From Volvox africanus (taxonomy: Eukaryota > Chlorophyta > Chlorophyceae > Chlamydomonadales > Volvocaceae): DNA of 64,000 nt. Location: contig BSDZ01000045.1 of assembly GCA_030268105.1 (NCBI GenBank), positions 1-64,000 on the forward strand, written 5' to 3'. The notes beneath the pieces were generated by a model that saw only the letters and a program-made list of their open reading frames with translations, ran no database searches and was not told the origin of the DNA. Shown here piece after piece: positions 13,203 to 27,262 of the stretch. Position numbers and translations under genes: made by a program. Numbering within the stretch: the stretch's first letter is position 1; each line of letters starts with the position of its first letter.

Positions 13203-14210
13203 TCTTGCCGGTTTTACCGCATTTGTATGGAAGAAGCACCAGCAGTATGGGATCATGTAACGTGCTATGACGACTGTGCAAAATCAACACATGTGTGTGT
13301 CAACGCATCCAGCTGGGGTCGTGGCACGAGCTAGCAGAAGGAAATAGGTGCGGGTCGCTCTTGGCCTGCGGCTGTGACCTTCAATGGGACTCAACCCCAC
13401 TCTATGATGCATTACACCTGCTGATAGCCCGTCCGTGGGTCCCAGGCGCGGGTCCTGCTACCTGAAGGCTAGATGTCCCAATCGAAGCCCTTGACACGGT
13501 CCGGTGATATGGTGTACAAAAGGTACGGAAAGGTACACTGCTTCCGTTACAAGTTCGTCAGAAGTAGGGAATGAGGACACCAGTTGTAAGTAGTCGTTTT
13601 CGCTCAAGAGGTAAGAACGCTTCTAGAGCCAAGTAACAAAGTTCACTTGCTCTATCGTCGCTCGTTTAATAATATTAATCCGACTCCAAATGCCGTACAC
13701 TTGTGGCGACAGCATCGAAACATAACATGCAACACAATCAAGATCAAATTACTCTATTAGATAAACGATACATATCTAAATACAACGGATTAAACTGAAA
13801 GGCGCACGACACACTTTTGGACACACTTCTGGATACTGCGATCCTTCCTCCTCCTACAATGTCCTGCTGTACAACCAAAGCGATATAAATGTGAACACTC
13901 AATATTTGACACGTGCAAACGACAGACAAAGGGGTCACGTGCTGGGCAAGCCATGGAAGCTGTGTATGAATTTATGGAGGCTGTGAGTTCAGGCTGTTTA
14001 TTGTTTGCAGTCTGCTTTTACTTGCTGCTGATATCAGCCCTTGGCTCGAGCATTCTTGTGTGTGTGTGTGTATATCTATACTTGTACAACAGCAATTGAT
14101 GCGTGTGCTGTTTCAAGATGTGGGAATGGATAGCAGGGTATGGTGGACCTGTGTGGCCGGCACACTGCTGTGCGGTGGGGCTTGTTGCCCAGTGTGAGTG
14201 AGACATGTGA

Positions 14211-14282
14211 GGGAGTTTGGTCTAGTGGTATGATTCTCGCTTCGGGTGCGAGAGGCCGCGAGTTCGATTTTTGCAACTCCCC
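14211..14282 (+). tRNA. tRNA-Pro (CGG), array copy 13
   Basis: Anticodon CGG at 14243-14245; T61; same as copy 10. Confidence 0.88.
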
Positions 14283-15290
14283 TCTTGCCGGTTTTACCGC
14301 ATTTGTATGGAAGAAGCACCAGCAGTATGGGATCATGTAACGTGCTATGACGACTGTGCAAAATCAACACATGTGTGTGTCAACGCATCCAGCTGGGGTC
14401 GTGGCACGAGCTAGCAGAAGGAAATAGGTGCGGGTCGCTCTTGGCCTGCGGCTGTGACCTTCAATGGGACTCAACCCCACTCTATGATGCATTACACCTG
14501 CTGATAGCCCGTCCGTGGGTCCCAGGCGCGGGTCCTGCTACCTGAAGGCTAGATGTCCCAATCGAAGCCCTTGACACGGTCCGGTGATATGGTGTACAAA
14601 AGGTACGGAAAGGTACACTGCTTCCGTTACAAGTTCGTCAGAAGTAGGGAATGAGGACACCAGTTGTAAGTAGTCGTTTTCGCTCAAGAGGTAAGAACGC
14701 TTCTAGAGCCAAGTAACAAAGTTCACTTGCTCTATCGTCGCTCGTTTAATAATATTAATCCGACTCCAAATGCCGTACACTTGTGGCGACAGCATCGAAA
14801 CATAACATGCAACACAATCAAGATCAAATTACTCTATTAGATAAACGATACATATCTAAATACAACGGATTAAACTGAAAGGCGCACGACACACTTTTGG
14901 ACACACTTCTGGATACTGCGATCCTTCCTCCTCCTACAATGTCCTGCTGTACAACCAAAGCGATATAAATGTGAACACTCAATATTTGACACGTGCAAAC
15001 GACAGACAAAGGGGTCACGTGCTGGGCAAGCCATGGAAGCTGTGTATGAATTTATGGAGGCTGTGAGTTCAGGCTGTTTATTGTTTGCAGTCTGCTTTTA
15101 CTTGCTGCTGATATCAGCCCTTGGCTCGAGCATTCTTGTGTGTGTGTGTGTATATCTATACTTGTACAACAGCAATTGATGCGTGTGCTGTTTCAAGATG
15201 TGGGAATGGATAGCAGGGTATGGTGGACCTGTGTGGCCGGCACACTGCTGTGCGGTGGGGCTTGTTGCCCAGTGTGAGTGAGACATGTGA

Positions 15291-15362
15291 GGGAGTTTGG
15301 TCTAGTGGTATGATTCTCGCTTCGGGTGCGAGAGGCCGCGAGTTCGATTTTTGCAACTCCCC
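15291..15362 (+). tRNA. tRNA-Pro (CGG), array copy 14
   Basis: Anticodon CGG at 15323-15325; T61; same as copy 10. Confidence 0.88.
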
Positions 15363-16380
15363 TCTTGCCGGTTTTACCGCATTTGTATGGAAGAAGCACC
15401 AGCAGTATGGGATCATGTAACGTGCTATGACGACTGTGCAAAATCAACACATGTGTGTGTCAACGCATCCAGCTGGGGTCGTGGCACGAGCTAGCAGAAG
15501 GAAATAGGTGCGGGTCGCTCTTGGCCTGCGGCTGTGACCTTCAATGGGACTCAACCCCACTCTATGATGCATTACACCTGCTGATAGCCCGTCCGTGGGT
15601 CCCAGGCGCGGGTCCTGCTACCTGAAGGCTAGATGTCCCAATCGAAGCCCTTGACACGGTCCGGTGATATGGTGTACAAAAGGTACGGAAAGGTACACTG
15701 CTTCCGTTACAAGTTCGTCAGAAGTAGGGAATGAGGACACCAGTTGTAAGTAGTCGTTTTCGCTCAAGAGGTAAGAGCGCTTCTAGAGCCAAGTCACAAA
15801 GTTCACTTGCTCTATCGTCGCTCGTTTAATAATATTAATCCGACTCCAAATGCCGTACACTTGTGGCGACAGCATCGAAACATAACATGCAACACAATCA
15901 AGATCAAATTACTCTATTAGATAAACGATACATATCTAAATACAACGGATTAAACTGAAAGGCGCACGACACACTTTTGGACACACTTCTGGATACTGCG
16001 ATCCTTCCTCCTCCTACAATGTCCTGCTGTACAACCAAAGCGATATAAATGTGAACACTCAATATTTGACACGTGCAAACGACAGACAAAGGGGTCACGT
16101 GCTGGGCAAGCCATGGAAGCTGTGTATGAATTTATGGAGGCTGTGAGTTCAGGCTGTTTATTGTTTGCAGTCTGCTTTTACTTGCTGCTGATATCAGCCC
16201 TTGGCTTGAGCATTCTTGTGTGTGTGTGTGTGTGTGTGTGTATATCTATACTTGTACAACAGCGATTGATGCGTGTGCTGTTTCAAGATGTGGGAATGGA
16301 TAGCAGGGTATGGTGGACCTGTGTGGCCGGCACACTGCTGTGCGGTGGGGCTTGTTGCCCAGTGTGAGTGAGACATGTGA

Positions 16381-16452
16381 GGGAGTTTGGTCTAGTGGTA
16401 TGATTCTCGCTTCGGGTGCGAGAGGCCGCGAGTTCGATTTTTGCAACTCCCC
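16381..16452 (+). tRNA. tRNA-Pro (CGG), array copy 15
   Basis: Anticodon CGG at 16413-16415; T61. The unit has an expanded pure TG tract of about 12 repeats. Confidence 0.88.
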
Positions 16453-17470
16453 TCTTGCCGGTTTTACCGCATTTGTATGGAAGAAGCACCAGCAGTATGG
16501 GATCATGTAACGTGCTATGACGACTGTGCAAAATCAACACATGTGTGTGTCAACGCATCCAGCTGGGGTCGTGGCACGAGCTAGCAGAAGGAAATAGGTG
16601 CGGGTCGCTCTTGGCCTGCGGCTGTGACCTTCAATGGGACTCAACCCCACTCTATGATGCATTACACCTGCTGATAGCCCGTCCGTGGGTCCCAGGCGCG
16701 GGTCCTGCTACCTGAAGGCTAGATGTCCCAATCGAAGCCCTTGACACGGTCCGGTGATATGGTGTACAAAAGGTACGGAAAGGTACACTGCTTCCGTTAC
16801 AAGTTCGTCAGAAGTAGGGAATGAGGACACCAGTTGTAAGTAGTCGTTTTCGCTCAAGAGGTAAGAGCGCTTCTAGAGCCAAGTCACAAAGTTCACTTGC
16901 TCTATCGTCGCTCGTTTAATAATATTAATCCGACTCCAAATGCCGTACACTTGTGGCGACAGCATCGAAACATAACATGCAACACAATCAAGATCAAATT
17001 ACTCTATTAGATAAACGATACATATCTAAATACAACGGATTAAACTGAAAGGCGCACGACACACTTTTGGACACACTTCTGGATACTGCGATCCTTCCTC
17101 CTCCTACAATGTCCTGCTGTACAACCAAAGCGATATAAATGTGAACACTCAATATTTGACACGTGCAAACGACAGACAAAGGGGTCACGTGCTGGGCAAG
17201 CCATGGAAGCTGTGTATGAATTTATGGAGGCTGTGAGTTCAGGCTGTTTATTGTTTGCAGTCTGCTTTTACTTGCTGCTGATATCAGCCCTTGGCTTGAG
17301 CATTCTTGTGTGTGTGTGTGTGTGTGTGTGTATATCTATACTTGTACAACAGCGATTGATGCGTGTGCTGTTTCAAGATGTGGGAATGGATAGCAGGGTA
17401 TGGTGGACCTGTGTGGCCGGCACACTGCTGTGCGGTGGGGCTTGTTGCCCAGTGTGAGTGAGACATGTGA

Positions 17471-17542
17471 GGGAGTTTGGTCTAGTGGTATGATTCTCGC
17501 TTCGGGTGCGAGAGGCCGCGAGTTCGATTTTTGCAACTCCCC
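17471..17542 (+). tRNA. tRNA-Pro (CGG), array copy 16
   Basis: Anticodon CGG at 17503-17505; T61. Its unit duplicates unit 15, including the expanded TG tract. Confidence 0.88.
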
Positions 17543-18550
17543 TCTTGCCGGTTTTACCGCATTTGTATGGAAGAAGCACCAGCAGTATGGGATCATGTAA
17601 CGTGCTATGACGACTGTGCAAAATCAACACATGTGTGTGTCAACGCATCCAGCTGGGGTCGTGGCACGAGCTAGCAGAAGGAAATAGGTGCGGGTCGCTC
17701 TTGGCCTGCGGCTGTGACCTTCAATGGGACTCAACCCCACTCTATGATGCATTACACCTGCTGATAGCCCGTCCGTGGGTCCCAGGCGCGGGTCCTGCTA
17801 CCTGAAGGCTAGATGTCCCAATCGAAGCCCTTGACACGGTCCGGTGATATGGTGTACAAAAGGTACGGAAAGGTACACTGCTTCCGTTACAAGTTCGTCA
17901 GAAGTAGGGAATGAGGACACCAGTTGTAAGTAGTCGTTTTCGCTCAAGAGGTAAGAGCGCTTCTAGAGCCAAGTCACAAAGTTCACTTGCTCTATCGTCG
18001 CTCGTTTAATAATATTAATCCGACTCCAAATGCCGTACACTTGTGGCGACAGCATCGAAACATAACATGCAACACAATCAAGATCAAATTACTCTATTAG
18101 ATAAACGATACATATCTAAATACAACGGATTAAACTGAAAGGCGCACGACACACTTTTGGACACACTTCTGGATACTGCGATCCTTCCTCCTCCTACAAT
18201 GTCCTGCTGTACAACCAAAGCGATATAAATGTGAACACTCAATATTTGACACGTGCAAACGACAGACAAAGGGGTCACGTGCTGGGCAAGCCATGGAAGC
18301 TGTGTATGAATTTATGGAGGCTGTGAGTTCAGGCTGTTTATTGTTTGCAGTCTGCTTTTACTTGCTGCTGATATCAGCCCTTGGCTCGAGCATTCTTGTG
18401 TGTGTGTGTGTATATCTATACTTGTACAACAGCAATTGATGCGTGTGCTGTTTCAAGATGTGGGAATGGATAGCAGGGTATGGTGGACCTGTGTGGCCGG
18501 CACACTGCTGTGCGGTGGGGCTTGTTGCCCAGTGTGAGTGAGACATGTGA

Positions 18551-18622
18551 GGGAGTTTGGTCTAGTGGTATGATTCTCGCTTCGGGTGCGAGAGGCCGCG
18601 AGTTCGATTCTTGCAACTCCCC
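18551..18622 (+). tRNA. tRNA-Pro (CGG), array copy 17
   Basis: Anticodon CGG at 18583-18585; GCGAG/CTTGC with C61 kept. Confidence 0.92.
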
Positions 18623-19630
18623 TCTTGCCGGTTTTACCGCATTTGTATGGAAGAAGCACCAGCAGTATGGGATCATGTACCGTGCTATGACGACTGTGCA
18701 AAATCATCACATGTGTGTGTCAACGCATCCAGCTGGGGTCGTGGCACGAGCTAGCAGAAGGAAATAGGTGCGGGTCGCTCTTGGCCTGCGGCTGTGACCT
18801 TCAGTGGGACTCAACCCCACTCTATGATGCATTACACCTGCTGATAGCCCGTCCGTGGGTCCCAGGCGCGGGTCCTGCTACCTGAAGGCTAGATGTCCCA
18901 ATCTAAGCCCTTGACACGGTCCGGTGATATGGTGTACAAAAGGTACGGAAAGGTACACTGCTTCCGTTACAAGTTCGTCAGAAGTAGGGAATGAGGACAC
19001 CAGTTGTAAGTAGTCGTTTTCGCTCAAGAGGTAAGAACGCTTCTAGAGCCTAGTCACAAAGTTCACTTGCTCTCTCGTCGCTCGTTTACTAATATTAATC
19101 CGACTCCAAATGCCGTACACTTGTGGCGACAGCGTCGAAACATAACATGCAACACAATCATGATCAAATTACTCTATTAGATAAACGATACATATCTAAA
19201 TACAACGGATTAAACTGAAAGGCGCACGACACACTTTTGGACACACTTCTGGATACTGCGATCCTTCCTCCTCCTACAATGTCCTGCTGTACAACCAAAG
19301 CGATATAAATGTGAACACTCAATATTTGACACGTGCAAACGACAGACAAAGGGGTCACGTGCTGGGCAAGCCATGGAAGCTGTGTATGAATTTATGGAGG
19401 CTGTGAGTTCAGGCTGTTTATTGTTTGCAGTCTGCTTTTACTTGCTGCTGATATCAGCCCTTGGCTCGAGCATTCTTGTGTGTGTGTGTGTATATCTATA
19501 CTTGTACAACAGCGATTGATGCGTGTGCTGTTTCAAGATGTGGGAATGGATAGCAGGGTATGGTGGACCTGTGTGGCCGGCACACTGCTGTGCGGTGGGG
19601 CTTGTTGCCCAGTGTGAGTGAGACATGTGA

Positions 19631-19702
19631 GGGAGTTTGGTCTAGTGGTATGATTCTCGCTTCGGGTGCGAGAGGCCGCGAGTTCGATTTTTGCAACTCC
19701 CC
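19631..19702 (+). tRNA. tRNA-Pro (CGG), array copy 18
   Basis: Anticodon CGG at 19663-19665; T61. Confidence 0.88.
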
Positions 19703-20710
19703 TCTTGCCGGTTTTACCGCATTTGTATGGAAGAAGCACCAGCAGTATGGGATCATGTAACGTGCTATGACGACTGTGCAAAATCAACACATGTGTGTGT
19801 CAACGCATCCAGCTGGGGTCGTGGCACGAGCTAGCAGAAGGAAATAGGTGCGGGTCGCTCTTGGCCTGCGGCTGTGACCTTCAATGGGACTCAACCCCAC
19901 TCTATGATGCATTACACCTGCTGATAGCCCGTCCGTGGGTCCCAGGCGCGGGTCCTGCTACCTGAAGGCTAGATGTCCCAATCGAAGCCCTTGACACGGT
20001 CCGGTGATATGGTGTACAAAAGGTACGGAAAGGTACACTGCTTCCGTTACAAGTTCGTCAGAAGTAGGGAATGAGGACACCAGTTGTAAGTAGTCGTTTT
20101 CGCTCAAGAGGTAAGAACGCTTCTAGAGCCAAGTAACAAAGTTCACTTGCTCTATCGTCGCTCGTTTAATAATATTAATCCGACTCCAAATGCCGTACAC
20201 TTGTGGCGACAGCATCGAAACATAACATGCAACACAATCAAGATCAAATTACTCTATTAGATAAACGATACATATCTAAATACAACGGATTAAACTGAAA
20301 GGCGCACGACACACTTTTGGACACACTTCTGGATACTGCGATCCTTCCTCCTCCTACAATGTCCTGCTGTACAACCAAAGCGATATAAATGTGAACACTC
20401 AATATTTGACACGTGCAAACGACAGACAAAGGGGTCACGTGCTGGGCAAGCCATGGAAGCTGTGTATGAATTTATGGAGGCTGTGAGTTCAGGCTGTTTA
20501 TTGTTTGCAGTCTGCTTTTACTTGCTGCTGATATCAGCCCTTGGCTCGAGCATTCTTGTGTGTGTGTGTGTATATCTATACTTGTACAACAGCAATTGAT
20601 GCGTGTGCTGTTTCAAGATGTGGGAATGGATAGCAGGGTATGGTGGACCTGTGTGGCCGGCACACTGCTGTGCGGTGGGGCTTGTTGCCCAGTGTGAGTG
20701 AGACATGTGA

Positions 20711-20782
20711 GGGAGTTTGGTCTAGTGGTATGATTCTCGCTTCGGGTGCGAGAGGCCGCGAGTTCGATTCTTGCAACTCCCC
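20711..20782 (+). tRNA. tRNA-Pro (CGG), array copy 19
   Basis: Anticodon CGG at 20743-20745; C61 kept. Confidence 0.92.
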
Positions 20783-21790
20783 TCTTGCCGGTTTTACCGC
20801 ATTTGTATGGAAGAAGCACCAGCAGTATGGGATCATGTACCGTGCTATGACGACTGTGCAAAATCATCACATGTGTGTGTCAACGCATCCAGCTGGTGTC
20901 GTGGCACGAGCTAGCAGAAGGAAATAGGTGCGGGTCGCTCTTGGCCTGCGGCTGTGACCTTCAGTGGGACTCAACCCCACTCTATGATGCATTACACCTG
21001 CTGATAGCCCGTCCGTGGGTCCCAGGCGCGGGTCCTGCTACCTGAAGGCTAGATGTCCCAATCTAAGCCCTTGACACGGTCCGGTGATATGGTGTACAAA
21101 AGGTACGGAAAGGTACACTGCTTCCGTTACAAGTTCGTCAGAAGTAGGGAATGAGGACACCAGTTGTAAGTAGTCGTTTTCGCTCAAGAGGTAAGAACGC
21201 TTCTAGAGCCAAGTAACAAAGTTCACTTGCTCTATCGTCGCTCGTTTAATAATATTAATCCGACTCCAAATGCCGTACACTTGTGGCGACAGCATCGAAA
21301 CATAACATGCAACACAATCAAGATCAAATTACTCTATTAGATAAACGATACATATCTAAATACAACGGATTAAACTGAAAGGCGCACGACACACTTTTGG
21401 ACACACTTCTGGATACTGCGATCCTTCCTCCTCCTACAATGTCCTGCTGTACAACCAAAGCGATATAAATGTGAACACTCAATATTTGACACGTGCAAAC
21501 GACAGACAAAGGGGTCACGTGCTGGGCAAGCCATGGAAGCTGTGTATGAATTTATGGAGGCTGTGAGTTCAGGCTGTTTATTGTTTGCAGTCTGCTTTTA
21601 CTTGCTGCTGATATCAGCCCTTGGCTCGAGCATTCTTGTGTGTGTGTGTGTATATCTATACTTGTACAACAGCAATTGATGCGTGTGCTGTTTCAAGATG
21701 TGGGAATGGATAGCAGGGTATGGTGGACCTGTGTGGCCGGCACACTGCTGTGCGGTGGGGCTTGTTGCCCAGTGTGAGTGAGACATGTGA

Positions 21791-21862
21791 GGGAGTTTGG
21801 TCTAGTGGTATGATTCTCGCTTCGGGTGCGAGAGGCCGCGAGTTCGATTCTTGCAACTCCCC
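21791..21862 (+). tRNA. tRNA-Pro (CGG), array copy 20
   Basis: Anticodon CGG at 21823-21825; C61 kept. Confidence 0.92.
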
Positions 21863-22870
21863 TCTTGCCGGTTTTACCGCATTTGTATGGAAGAAGCACC
21901 AGCAGTATGGGATCATGTACCGTGCTATGACGACTGTGCAAAATCATCACATGTGTGTGTCAACGCATCCAGCTGGGGTCGTGGCACGAGCTAGCAGAAG
22001 GAAATAGGTGCGGGTCGCTCTTGGCCTGCGGCTGTGACCTTCAGTGGGACTCAACCCCACTCTATGATGCATTACACCTGCTGATAGCCCGTCCGTGGGT
22101 CCCAGGCGCGGGTCCTGCTACCTGAAGGCTAGATGTCCCAATCTAAGCCCTTGACACGGTCCGGTGATATGGTGTACAAAAGGTACGGAAAGGTACACTG
22201 CTTCCGTTACAAGTTCGTCAGAAGTAGGGAATGAGGACACCAGTTGTAAGTAGTCGTTTTCGCTCAAGAGGTAAGAACGCTTCTAGAGCCTAGTCACAAA
22301 GTTCACTTGCTCTATCGTCGCTCGTTTACTAATATTAATCCGACTCCAAATGCCGTACACTTGTGGCGACAGCGTCGAAACATAACATGCAACACAATCA
22401 TGATCAAATTACTCTATTAGATAAACGATACATATCTAAATACAACGGATTAAACTGAAAGGCGCACGACACACTTTTGGACACACTTCTGGATACTGCG
22501 ATCCTTCCTCCTCCTACAATGTCCTGCTGTACAACCAAAGCGATATAAATGTGAACACTCAATATTTGACACGTGCAAACGACAGACAAAGGGGTCACGT
22601 GCTGGGCAAGCCATGGAAGCTGTGTATGAATTTATGGAGGCTGTGAGTTCAGGCTGTTTATTGTTTGCAGTCTGCTTTTACTTGCTGCTGATATCAGCCC
22701 TTGGCTCGAGCATTCTTGTGTGTGTGTGTGTATATCTATACTTGTACAACAGCGATTGATGCGTGTGCTGTTTCAAGATGTGGGAATGGATAGCAGGGTA
22801 TGGTGGACCTGTGTGGCCGGCACACTGCTGTGCGGTGGGGCTTGTTGCCCAGTGTGAGTGAGACATGTGA

Positions 22871-22942
22871 GGGAGTTTGGTCTAGTGGTATGATTCTCGC
22901 TTCGGGTGCGAGAGGCCGCGAGTTCGATTTTTGCAACTCCCC
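22871..22942 (+). tRNA. tRNA-Pro (CGG), array copy 21
   Basis: Anticodon CGG at 22903-22905; T61. Confidence 0.88.
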
Positions 22943-23950
22943 TCTTGCCGGTTTTACCGCATTTGTATGGAAGAAGCACCAGCAGTATGGGATCATGTAA
23001 CGTGCTATGACGACTGTGCAAAATCAACACATGTGTGTGTCAACGCATCCAGCTGGGGTCGTGGCACGAGCTAGCAGAAGGAAATAGGTGCGGGTCGCTC
23101 TTGGCCTGCGGCTGTGACCTTCAATGGGACTCAACCCCACTCTATGATGCATTACACCTGCTGATAGCCCGTCCGTGGGTCCCAGGCGCGGGTCCTGCTA
23201 CCTGAAGGCTAGATGTCCCAATCGAAGCCCTTGACACGGTCCGGTGATATGGTGTACAAAAGGTACGGAAAGGTACACTGCTTCCGTTACAAGTTCGTCA
23301 GAAGTAGGGAATGAGGACACCAGTTGTAAGTAGTCGTTTTCGCTCAAGAGGTAAGAACGCTTCTAGAGCCAAGTAACAAAGTTCACTTGCTCTATCGTCG
23401 CTCGTTTAATAATATTAATCCGACTCCAAATGCCGTACACTTGTGGCGACAGCATCGAAACATAACATGCAACACAATCAAGATCAAATTACTCTATTAG
23501 ATAAACGATACATATCTAAATACAACGGATTAAACTGAAAGGCGCACGACACACTTTTGGACACACTTCTGGATACTGCGATCCTTCCTCCTCCTACAAT
23601 GTCCTGCTGTACAACCAAAGCGATATAAATGTGAACACTCAATATTTGACACGTGCAAACGACAGACAAAGGGGTCACGTGCTGGGCAAGCCATGGAAGC
23701 TGTGTATGAATTTATGGAGGCTGTGAGTTCAGGCTGTTTATTGTTTGCAGTCTGCTTTTACTTGCTGCTGATATCAGCCCTTGGCTCGAGCATTCTTGTG
23801 TGTGTGTGTGTATATCTATACTTGTACAACAGCAATTGATGCGTGTGCTGTTTCAAGATGTGGGAATGGATAGCAGGGTATGGTGGACCTGTGTGGCCGG
23901 CACACTGCTGTGCGGTGGGGCTTGTTGCCCAGTGTGAGTGAGACATGTGA

Positions 23951-24022
23951 GGGAGTTTGGTCTAGTGGTATGATTCTCGCTTCGGGTGCGAGAGGCCGCG
24001 AGTTCGATTTTTGCAACTCCCC
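23951..24022 (+). tRNA. tRNA-Pro (CGG), array copy 22
   Basis: Anticodon CGG at 23983-23985; T61. Confidence 0.88.
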
Positions 24023-25030
24023 TCTTGCCGGTTTTACCGCATTTGTATGGAAGAAGCACCAGCAGTATGGGATCATGTAACGTGCTATGACGACTGTGCA
24101 AAATCAACACATGTGTGTGTCAACGCATCCAGCTGGGGTCGTGGCACGAGCTAGCAGAAGGAAATAGGTGCGGGTCGCTCTTGGCCTGCGGCTGTGACCT
24201 TCAATGGGACTCAACCCCACTCTATGATGCATTACACCTGCTGATAGCCCGTCCGTGGGTCCCAGGCGCGGGTCCTGCTACCTGAAGGCTAGATGTCCCA
24301 ATCGAAGCCCTTGACACGGTCCGGTGATATGGTGTACAAAAGGTACGGAAAGGTACACTGCTTCCGTTACAAGTTCGTCAGAAGTAGGGAATGAGGACAC
24401 CAGTTGTAAGTAGTCGTTTTCGCTCAAGAGGTAAGAGCGCTTCTAGAGCCAAGTCACAAAGTTCACTTGCTCTATCGTCGCTCGTTTAATAATATTAATC
24501 CGACTCCAAATGCCGTACACTTGTGGCGACAGCATCGAAACATAACATGCAACACAATCAAGATCAAATTACTCTATTAGATAAACGATACATATCTAAA
24601 TACAACGGATTAAACTGAAAGGCGCACGACACACTTTTGGACACACTTCTGGATACTGCGATCCTTCCTCCTCCTACAATGTCCTGCTGTACAACCAAAG
24701 CGATATAAATGTGAACACTCAATATTTGACACGTGCAAACGACAGACAAAGGGGTCACGTGCTGGGCAAGCCATGGAAGCTGTGTATGAATTTATGGAGG
24801 CTGTGAGTTCAGGCTGTTTATTGTTTGCAGTCTGCTTTTACTTGCTGCTGATATCAGCCCTTGGCTCGAGCATTCTTGTGTGTGTGTGTGTATATCTATA
24901 CTTGTACAACAGCGATTGATGCGTGTGCTGTTTCAAGATGTGGGAATGGATAGCAGGGTATGGTGGACCTGTGTGGCCGGCACACTGCTGTGCGGTGGGG
25001 CTTGTTGCCCAGTGTGAGTGAGACATGTGA

Positions 25031-25102
25031 GGGAGTTTGGTCTAGTGGTATGATTCTCGCTTCGGGTGCGAGAGGCCGCGAGTTCGATTCTTGCAACTCC
25101 CC
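25031..25102 (+). tRNA. tRNA-Pro (CGG), array copy 23
   Basis: Anticodon CGG at 25063-25065; C61 kept. Confidence 0.92.
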
Positions 25103-26110
25103 TCTTGCCGGTTTTACCGCATTTGTATGGAAGAAGCACCAGCAGTATGGGATCATGTACCGTGCTATGACGACTGTGCAAAATCATCACATGTGTGTGT
25201 CAACGCATCCAGCTGGGGTCGTGGCACGAGCTAGCAGAAGGAAATAGGTGCGGGTCGCTCTTGGCCTGCGGCTGTGACCTTCAGTGGGACTCAACCCCAC
25301 TCTATGATGCATTACACCTGCTGATAGCCCGTCCGTGGGTCCCAGGCGCGGGTCCTGCTACCTGAAGGCTAGATGTCCCAATCTAAGCCCTTGACACGGT
25401 CCGGTGATATGGTGTACAAAAGGTACGGAAAGGTACACTGCTTCCGTTACAAGTTCGTCAGAAGTAGGGAATGAGGACACCAGTTGTAAGTAGTCGTTTT
25501 CGCTCAAGAGGTAAGAACGCTTCTAGAGCCTAGTCACAAAGTTCACTTGCTCTATCGTCGCTCGTTTACTAATATTAATCCGACTCCAAATGCCGTACAC
25601 TTGTGGCGACAGCGTCGAAACATAACATGCAACACAATCATGATCAAATTACTCTATTAGATAAACGATACATATCTAAATACAACGGATTAAACTGAAA
25701 GGCGCACGACACACTTTTGGACACACTTCTGGATACTGCGATCCTTCCTCCTCCTACAATGTCCTGCTGTACAACCAAAGCGATATAAATGTGAACACTC
25801 AATATTTGACACGTGCAAACGACAGACAAAGGGGTCACGTGCTGGGCAAGCCATGGAAGCTGTGTATGAATTTATGGAGGCTGTGAGTTCAGGCTGTTTA
25901 TTGTTTGCAGTCTGCTTTTACTTGCTGCTGATATCAGCCCTTGGCTCGAGCATTCTTGTGTGTGTGTGTGTATATCTATACTTGTACAACAGCGATTGAT
26001 GCGTGTGCTGTTTCAAGATGTGGGAATGGATAGCAGGGTATGGTGGACCTGTGTGGCCGGCACACTGCTGTGCGGTGGGGCTTGTTGCCCAGTGTGAGTG
26101 AGACATGTGA

Positions 26111-26182
26111 GGGAGTTTGGTCTAGTGGTATGATTCTCGCTTTAGGTGCGAGAGGCCGCGAGTTTTATTTTTCCAACTCCCC
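26111..26182 (+). pseudogene. Degenerate tRNA-Pro-like copy with TAG anticodon, array copy 24
   Basis: Anticodon TAG at 26143-26145. The T loop is TTTTATT instead of TTCGATT and the 3' T-stem strand is TTTCC instead of YTTGC, so the B box and the T stem are both damaged. The acceptor stem is intact. Probably not a functional tRNA gene. Confidence 0.8.
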
Positions 26183-27190
26183 TCCTGCCGGTTTTACCGC
26201 ATTTGTATGGAAGAAGCACCAGCAGTATGGGATCATGTACCGTGCTATAACGACTGTGCAAAATCAACACATGTGTGTGTCAACACATCCAGCTGGGGTC
26301 GTGGCACGAGCTAGCAGAAGGAAATAGGTGCGGGTCGCTCTTGGCCTGCGGCTGTGACCTTCAATGGGACTCAACCACACTCTATGATGCATTACACCTG
26401 CTGATAGCCCGTCCGTGGGTCCCAGGCGCGGGTCCTGCTACCTGAAGCCTAGATGTCCCAATCTAAGCCCTTGACACGGTCCGGTGATATGGTGTACAAA
26501 AGGTACGGAAAGGTACACTGCTTCCGTTACAAGTTCGTCAGAAGTAGGGAATGAGGACACCAGTTGTAAGTAGTCGTTTTCGCTCAAGAGGTAAGAACGC
26601 TTCTAGAGCCAAGTAACAAAGTTCACTTGCTCTATCGTCGCTCGTTTAATAATATTAATCCGACTCCAAATGCCGTACACTTGTGGCGACAGCATCGAAA
26701 CATAACATGCAACACAATCAAGATCAAATTACTCTATTAGATAAACGATACATATCTAAATACAACGGATTAAACTGAAAGGCGCACGACACACTTTTGG
26801 ACACACTTCTGGATACTGCGATCCTTCCTCCTCCTACAATGTCCTGCTGTACAACCAAAGCGATATAAATGTGAACACTCAATATTTGACACGTGCAAAC
26901 GACAGACAAAGGGGTCACGTGCTGGGCAAGCCATGGAAGCTGTGTATGAATTTATGGAGGCTGTGAGTTCAGGCTGTTTATTGTTTGCAGTCTGCTTTTA
27001 CTTGCTGCTGATATCAGCCCTTGGCTCGAGCATTCTTGTGTGTGTGTGTGTATATCTATACTTGTACAACAGCAATTGATGCGTGTGCTGTTTCAAGATG
27101 TGGGAATGGATAGCAGGGTATGGTGGACCTGTGTGGCCGGCACACTGCTGTGCGGTGGGGCTTGTTGCCCAGTGTGAGTGAGACATGTGA

Positions 27191-27262
27191 GGGAGTTTGG
27201 TCTAGTGGTATGATTCTCGCTTTAGGTGCGAGAGGCCGCGAGTTTTATTTTTCCAACTCCCC
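27191..27262 (+). pseudogene. Degenerate tRNA-Pro-like copy with TAG anticodon, array copy 25
   Basis: Carries the same T-arm damage and TAG anticodon (27223-27225) as its neighbour copy 24, so the damaged unit was itself duplicated or converted. Confidence 0.8.
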
